This document shows, piece by piece, positions 6,391-10,000 of a DNA stretch of 10,000 nucleotides (position 1 is its first letter; each line of letters begins with the position of its first letter). Source of the stretch: Anaerolinea sp. (GTDB lineage Bacteria > Chloroflexota > Anaerolineae > Anaerolineales > Anaerolineaceae); NCBI GenBank assembly GCA_020216845.1, contig JAIWNK010000002.1:1-10000 (forward strand), read 5' to 3'. The position numbers and the translations under genes were made by a program. The notes under the pieces were generated by a model, which did no database searches, was not told the origin of the DNA, and worked only from the letters and a program-made list of their open reading frames with translations.

Positions 6391-8059
6391 AGATGTCAAT
6401 TTGGGAACGCGCCGAATTGTAAATTTACCGGAGGCACGTTTCCCCAGTGCAGACGCAATTGTTCGTGAGCGAGCCTTGCTGCGGAATCAGAACAGCAAGG
6501 TGGATGTTTTGTTGGTGAATCCACCTGCACCGGATGGGGCGATTTGGATTCGTTCGCAGCACCGGGTGGGCCGCCGTAGTCGTGAAAATATGATTTGGCC
6601 ACAGGTGAGCCTGGCGCAATTGGCGGCACTGTTGGTGCCGGATTATACCGTTAAGGTAGTAGACGCAATTGCGGAGCGCATGAGTTGGGCAGATTTTGAA
6701 AAGATTTTGCGCGATCAGCGGGCGCGATTTTACGTTACACAGGTGACGGCGCCGACACTAACCAATGATATGTATGGCTGTTTGGTGGCCAAGAGCCTGG
6801 ATGCGGTTACGATTGCTTTCGGTACACATGTGACTCCGATGGCAGGGGAAACGTTGCGTCAGTATCCGGTGTTGGATTTTGCCTTGATTGGTGAGCCGGA
6901 ATTAACGCTGCGCGAACTGATTGACTTGTTTGCTGTGCGGCGCGGGCGCTGGAATGTAGATGCAGAGGGGCGGTTATGGGATAAAAATACGCAAAAAGAG
7001 GCGGTTTGTCATGCTTTTATGCGCACGATGTGGATGAAAGCTGACCCTGCCTGGAAGCCTGCCTGGATGGGAAACGATGATGAGGCTGTACAATTGAGCA
7101 GCATTAAAGGGTTGGGCTGGCGTGAGGGGTGCAATGTGCGGATTAATCCCAATCGTCCGTTCATTCGTGACCTGGATGATTTGCCTATTCCATTACATGA
7201 GCTTTTGCCAATCCAAAAATATCGAGCGCCCTTAATCCGGGGAGCATATTCTTTTATTGTCACAAGTCGGGGGTGCCCGGCAGGGTGCACGTATTGCATC
7301 AAGCACGTTAGCTATCAATATTCGGTGCGGCTGCGTTCCCCAGAAAAACTGGTTGAAGAGATGGAACTGTTGAAGCGATTGGGGGCGCGCCATGTACATA
7401 TGTATGCGGATCTGTTTACTGTCAACCGCGAACAGGTTGTGCGGCTGTGCGAATTGATGATCGAGCGAAATTTGCAGTTGGATTGGACTTGTAACAGTCG
7501 GGTGGATTATGTAGATGAGGAGATGCTGCGTTTGATGGGCAAAGCAGGGTGTCAACTCATTTCGTGGGGGATTGAGAGTGGCAACGAGATGATTTTGAAG
7601 AAGGTGCGGAAGGGATACCGCATGGAGCAGGCCAAACAAGCTTTGATGTGGGCGCGCAAAGCAGGCATCAAGAATTGGGGTTATTTCATCATAGGGTTGC
7701 CCGGAGAAACAGAAGAGACGATTCGACAAACGATTGACCTGGCAAAATCTTTGCCGTTGGACATCGCTTTATTTCATGTGGCGGCACCGTATCCGGGAAC
7801 GCCTTTCTTCTTTCAGGCGGTGGAAAATAATTGGTTCCGGCCTGGTGTCAATTGGGAAGAAGTGGATATGGATCAGGCAACTGTTTTGGATTATGATACA
7901 CTCAAGGCAGAGGATTTGTTGGCGTGGCAGAAGCGTGCTTTTCGGGAGTGGGCGCTACGACCGGCCCCTATTTTGACTTTTTTGAAGGGCATGAATTCGT
8001 GGCAAGGTTTTTTGAGCGCGGTGGACGTGGCTTTACAGACGTTTGGCTGGATTAAATAA
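6368..8059 (+). CDS. B12-binding-domain radical SAM protein
   Basis: The product has 563 residues from ATG 6368; the frame also extends upstream to TTG 6320, which has no ribosome site. Residues 45-185 resemble a cobalamin-binding Rossmann domain (VDVLLVNPPAPDG, YTVKVVDAIAER, FGTHVTP, FALIGEPE) but lack the D-x-H-x-x-G cobalamin ligand motif, as many members do. A 50-60 residue stretch of unclear origin follows, then VRINPNRP and DLDDLPIPLHELLP, the usual bridge. The radical SAM barrel begins near 295 with C303-x3-C307-x2-C310, the ligands of the 4Fe-4S cluster that cleaves S-adenosylmethionine; GIESG (401-405) and GLPGET (443-448) follow. Members act as methyltransferases, cyclases or carbon-skeleton modifying enzymes on lipids, cofactors or antibiotics (for example HpnP, BchE, Fom3). 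The substrate is unknown. Overlap with a lipid-sugar transferase suggests a lipid or glycan target. Confidence 0.9.
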   Translation: MANPRLPEDVNLGTRRIVNLPEARFPSADAIVRERALLRNQNSKVDVLLVNPPAPDGAIWIRSQHRVGRRSRENMIWPQVSLAQLAALLVPDYTVKVVDAIAERMSWADFEKILRDQRARFYVTQVTAPTLTNDMYGCLVAKSLDAVTIAFGTHVTPMAGETLRQYPVLDFALIGEPELTLRELIDLFAVRRGRWNVDAEGRLWDKNTQKEAVCHAFMRTMWMKADPAWKPAWMGNDDEAVQLSSIKGLGWREGCNVRINPNRPFIRDLDDLPIPLHELLPIQKYRAPLIRGAYSFIVTSRGCPAGCTYCIKHVSYQYSVRLRSPEKLVEEMELLKRLGARHVHMYADLFTVNREQVVRLCELMIERNLQLDWTCNSRVDYVDEEMLRLMGKAGCQLISWGIESGNEMILKKVRKGYRMEQAKQALMWARKAGIKNWGYFIIGLPGETEETIRQTIDLAKSLPLDIALFHVAAPYPGTPFFFQAVENNWFRPGVNWEEVDMDQATVLDYDTLKAEDLLAWQKRAFREWALRPAPILTFLKGMNSWQGFLSAVDVALQTFGWIK

Positions 8060-8073
8060 CAGAGGTTTGGAAT

Positions 8074-10000
8074 ATGCAGTTTTTCTTGCGAGTCTTGATT
8101 GCGATTGGATTGCTGCCGGCGTTGCTTCTGGGGGGGGCATGGATGAGGAATGAGCAGGTGATGGCTACTGCTACTCCCGTGACAAACGTTACGGGGGAGT
8201 TATGGCAGGGTGCTGTGAATTTGTCGCAATCTGGCTCGGCAAAACGTCCGTTGTTGGCGTTAGAGACCAATGGTGTGGCTCATGCAGTGTGGTGGGATGT
8301 GTATGATGGGCCAAGCTATGCAAACACCATAGAAGATGGCTGGAGTAAGTCGGTGCCGATTCAATTCATTCGCTGGCGTGGAGAGATTGGACAGCGTGTG
8401 GAACCGCCCCAAAGTTGGCGATTGGTGGGGGATAGCGGCAGTGGAATTTATTTGTTTTGGATGGATGGGAATCAACAGCTGTGGTCGGCGCGCTATTTGA
8501 GACAGGCTGAGACACAATGGACCATTCCACATTTGGTGGCCGAAAAGCCATTGGCGTGGGATGCGGTTGTGGATCGCTCCGGTGGGTTGCATGTGGCTTA
8601 CGTGCAGGGGGCGGATACGTATGCGGCACCAGCCGGGGTGTATTATGTGCACTCGTGGACGGGGGAAAGCTGGCAAGATCCATTGACGATTGAGACCTCG
8701 CGCTATTACCGCACGCAAGCAGAGAGCGACGCGCATATTGCGTTGGCAGCATCACCGGATGGGCGATTGTTAATTGCCTGGCAAGACGCCTATACAGGTG
8801 CGACAAAGCTGGCGACCTCGGTGAATTGGGGGATCAATATTCGTGTGACGGGCGAGTTGGCTGGGAATCAGGTGGATGGGCGCTCGCTATCGCCGCGCCA
8901 TGCACGCCCCTTGCCTTTGTCGGATGGCTCGTTTTTGATCGTGTGGGAAGCAGGTGGCTCGTGCTCACTGTATCAGCAGTTTGTGGATGTTGACGCGTTG
9001 CGCATAGCCAATCAGATAAGGCCGACGCCGTCAGTAACAGAATCTACACAGACACAAAACACAGCGATCGTGGCGACGAGTACACCAGCCCCAACGCTGA
9101 CGGCAACGGCGACGGCGACGGCGACGGCTAAAAGTTCGCCTACCCTTGCTGCAACCCTGACGCCGACTCGTATGGCGGGGCCGAGCGGAATTTCTGCACC
9201 GGTGCGCGTGCTTGAAAAGTTGAATAGCTGTTTGGGTGAGGTGGAACCGACTTTGCTGAGCGATGGTCGGTTGGTGGTGTTGGCCCGTCCGGCTGGAAAC
9301 CCTGATGCTTCAGCAATGATTTTGACCTGGGATGGGCGGGCTTGGGAGCAGCCTTTTACGCCAACAGTGAGTTTCAATAGCCCGCAGGATGGTCGGCCAA
9401 TTAATTTGAGCTGTTTGGATTTCGCGATCAGTGACGAGAAGGTGATGGCGATTGGTTGTGATAGCCGGGGCGATGCCTGGGCGGTTCGTAGCAGCCTGGT
9501 ACTGAAAGACCTGATCCCAGCGCAGGCCGCAGTGTGGGATCAACCGATGTTGTTGTATAGTGATCCTGGCGTGTTGGATGCTGACCCTGCACTGGCAGTT
9601 GATGGGGATGGACGATTGCATGTGCTGTGGAGTAGTGGCCGTCAAGAGTTTGTGCATGTGCGCAGTCAGGGGGATGGCTGGACTTTGGCGAGCACGATTC
9701 GCAAGGCGGAGATGAACGAGCGGCTTAACTATCCGGCGCTGACTTATGCAGCAGATGGGCGGATGTATTTGGCCTGGACAGGGGGCAGTGATGGGCGACT
9801 ATTGAGCGCGCGGGCCTATCCGCGTGATGCTGGTTCGTCTGCAGGATGGAGTGAGGCTCTGCCGGTGTTAACAGGTGAGCGAGCTATTGGCGGATGGCCA
9901 GCCTGGAGTACGACTTCAAAGGGTGGGTTGGTGTTGGTGTATTGTGTCGCGCTGAATGAGGGCCGTGGGGTTTATGCGTTGCAGGCTGATTTGCCCGGGG
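8074..10000 (+). CDS. Large secreted sialidase/BNR-like beta-propeller protein with Thr/Ala linker (3' end cut by window edge)
   Basis: The frame is open from ATG 8074 to the last base, 642 codons with no stop. AGAGGT (8061-8066) is a modest ribosome site, and the gene follows the radical SAM gene by 14 bases. Residues 1-30 look like a signal peptide (hydrophobic 7-22) with no lipobox cysteine. Residues 45-310 carry repeated blades of the form 'D-x-x-G-x-x-H-V-x-W': GVAHAVWWD (67-75), GIYLFWMDG (124-132), GGLHVAYVQG (170-179), DGRLLIAWQD (229-238), SFLIVWEAG (286-294). A Pro/Thr/Ala-rich linker runs from about 316 to 370. Similar blades resume, for example DGRLHVLWSSG and ADGRMYLAWTGG near 511-570. 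This suggests two propeller domains joined by a flexible linker. No sialidase arginine triad could be assigned, so a binding or structural role at the cell surface is as likely as hydrolase activity. Any anchor would lie beyond the window. Confidence 0.85.
   Translation, partial: MQFFLRVLIAIGLLPALLLGGAWMRNEQVMATATPVTNVTGELWQGAVNLSQSGSAKRPLLALETNGVAHAVWWDVYDGPSYANTIEDGWSKSVPIQFIRWRGEIGQRVEPPQSWRLVGDSGSGIYLFWMDGNQQLWSARYLRQAETQWTIPHLVAEKPLAWDAVVDRSGGLHVAYVQGADTYAAPAGVYYVHSWTGESWQDPLTIETSRYYRTQAESDAHIALAASPDGRLLIAWQDAYTGATKLATSVNWGINIRVTGELAGNQVDGRSLSPRHARPLPLSDGSFLIVWEAGGSCSLYQQFVDVDALRIANQIRPTPSVTESTQTQNTAIVATSTPAPTLTATATATATAKSSPTLAATLTPTRMAGPSGISAPVRVLEKLNSCLGEVEPTLLSDGRLVVLARPAGNPDASAMILTWDGRAWEQPFTPTVSFNSPQDGRPINLSCLDFAISDEKVMAIGCDSRGDAWAVRSSLVLKDLIPAQAAVWDQPMLLYSDPGVLDADPALAVDGDGRLHVLWSSGRQEFVHVRSQGDGWTLASTIRKAEMNERLNYPALTYAADGRMYLAWTGGSDGRLLSARAYPRDAGSSAGWSEALPVLTGERAIGGWPAWSTTSKGGLVLVYCVALNEGRGVYALQADLPG
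9100..9129 (+). repeat. Hexanucleotide tandem repeat (ACGGCN x5) coding for Thr-Ala
   Basis: Five adjacent copies of ACGGCN (last base A, G, G, G, T) encode alternating Thr-Ala at residues 343-352 of the secreted propeller protein. The repeat is in frame and lies in the low-complexity linker. Gain or loss of units would lengthen or shorten the linker by two residues each without breaking the frame. Confidence 0.9.

Noticed and set aside
7232..7729. A 165-codon minus-strand open frame opposite the radical SAM gene
   Set aside because: It is antisense to a well-supported enzyme core, and the product shows no motif or plausible ribosome site.
1..10000. CRISPR array, tRNA/rRNA genes, insertion sequence or phage genes
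   Set aside because: No spaced direct repeats, cloverleaf, transposase, integrase or terminal inverted repeats were seen on either strand.

Overview
The window looks like a chromosomal segment from an anaerobic bacterium, most likely of the Chloroflexota (Anaerolineae-like). This is an inference from several traits: a tungsten-type aldehyde:ferredoxin oxidoreductase with a polyferredoxin partner, secreted beta-propeller proteins with a Thr/Ala/Pro linker, a 'LFLPVVLR' stretch just after a signal peptide, and a cobalamin-type radical SAM enzyme beside a polyprenyl-phosphate-type glycosyltransferase. No rRNA, tRNA, mobile element or CRISPR array is visible, and no marker gene fixes the taxon.

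Left part (1-1881, minus strand): a two-gene redox operon. A 136-residue ferredoxin with four 4Fe-4S motifs is followed 11 bases later by the large oxidoreductase subunit, whose C-terminus runs off the left edge. Together they should oxidise aldehydes (or reduce acids), with electrons passing through the polyferredoxin. Across a 145-base divergent intergenic region, the plus strand carries all remaining genes.

Middle (2027-4173): a secreted protein with eight FG-GAP/VCBS-like repeats, then a low-molecular-weight protein tyrosine phosphatase that may start on a leaderless transcript. An AT-rich spacer of about 200 bases follows, with a 15-base direct repeat containing two TATAAT boxes. It is the best candidate promoter for the downstream cluster.

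Right part (about 4371-10000): a tight four-gene plus-strand cluster. It holds a hexapeptide-repeat O-acyltransferase, a membrane family 2 glycosyltransferase, a B12-binding-type radical SAM protein overlapping the glycosyltransferase by 23 bases, and a large secreted sialidase/BNR-like beta-propeller protein that continues past the right edge. The enzyme set and the upstream phosphatase fit modification of a surface glycan or glycolipid; that role is inferred from context. Base composition is strongly strand-asymmetric: the plus strand is G/T-rich whichever strand is coding, as expected if it is the leading replication strand.
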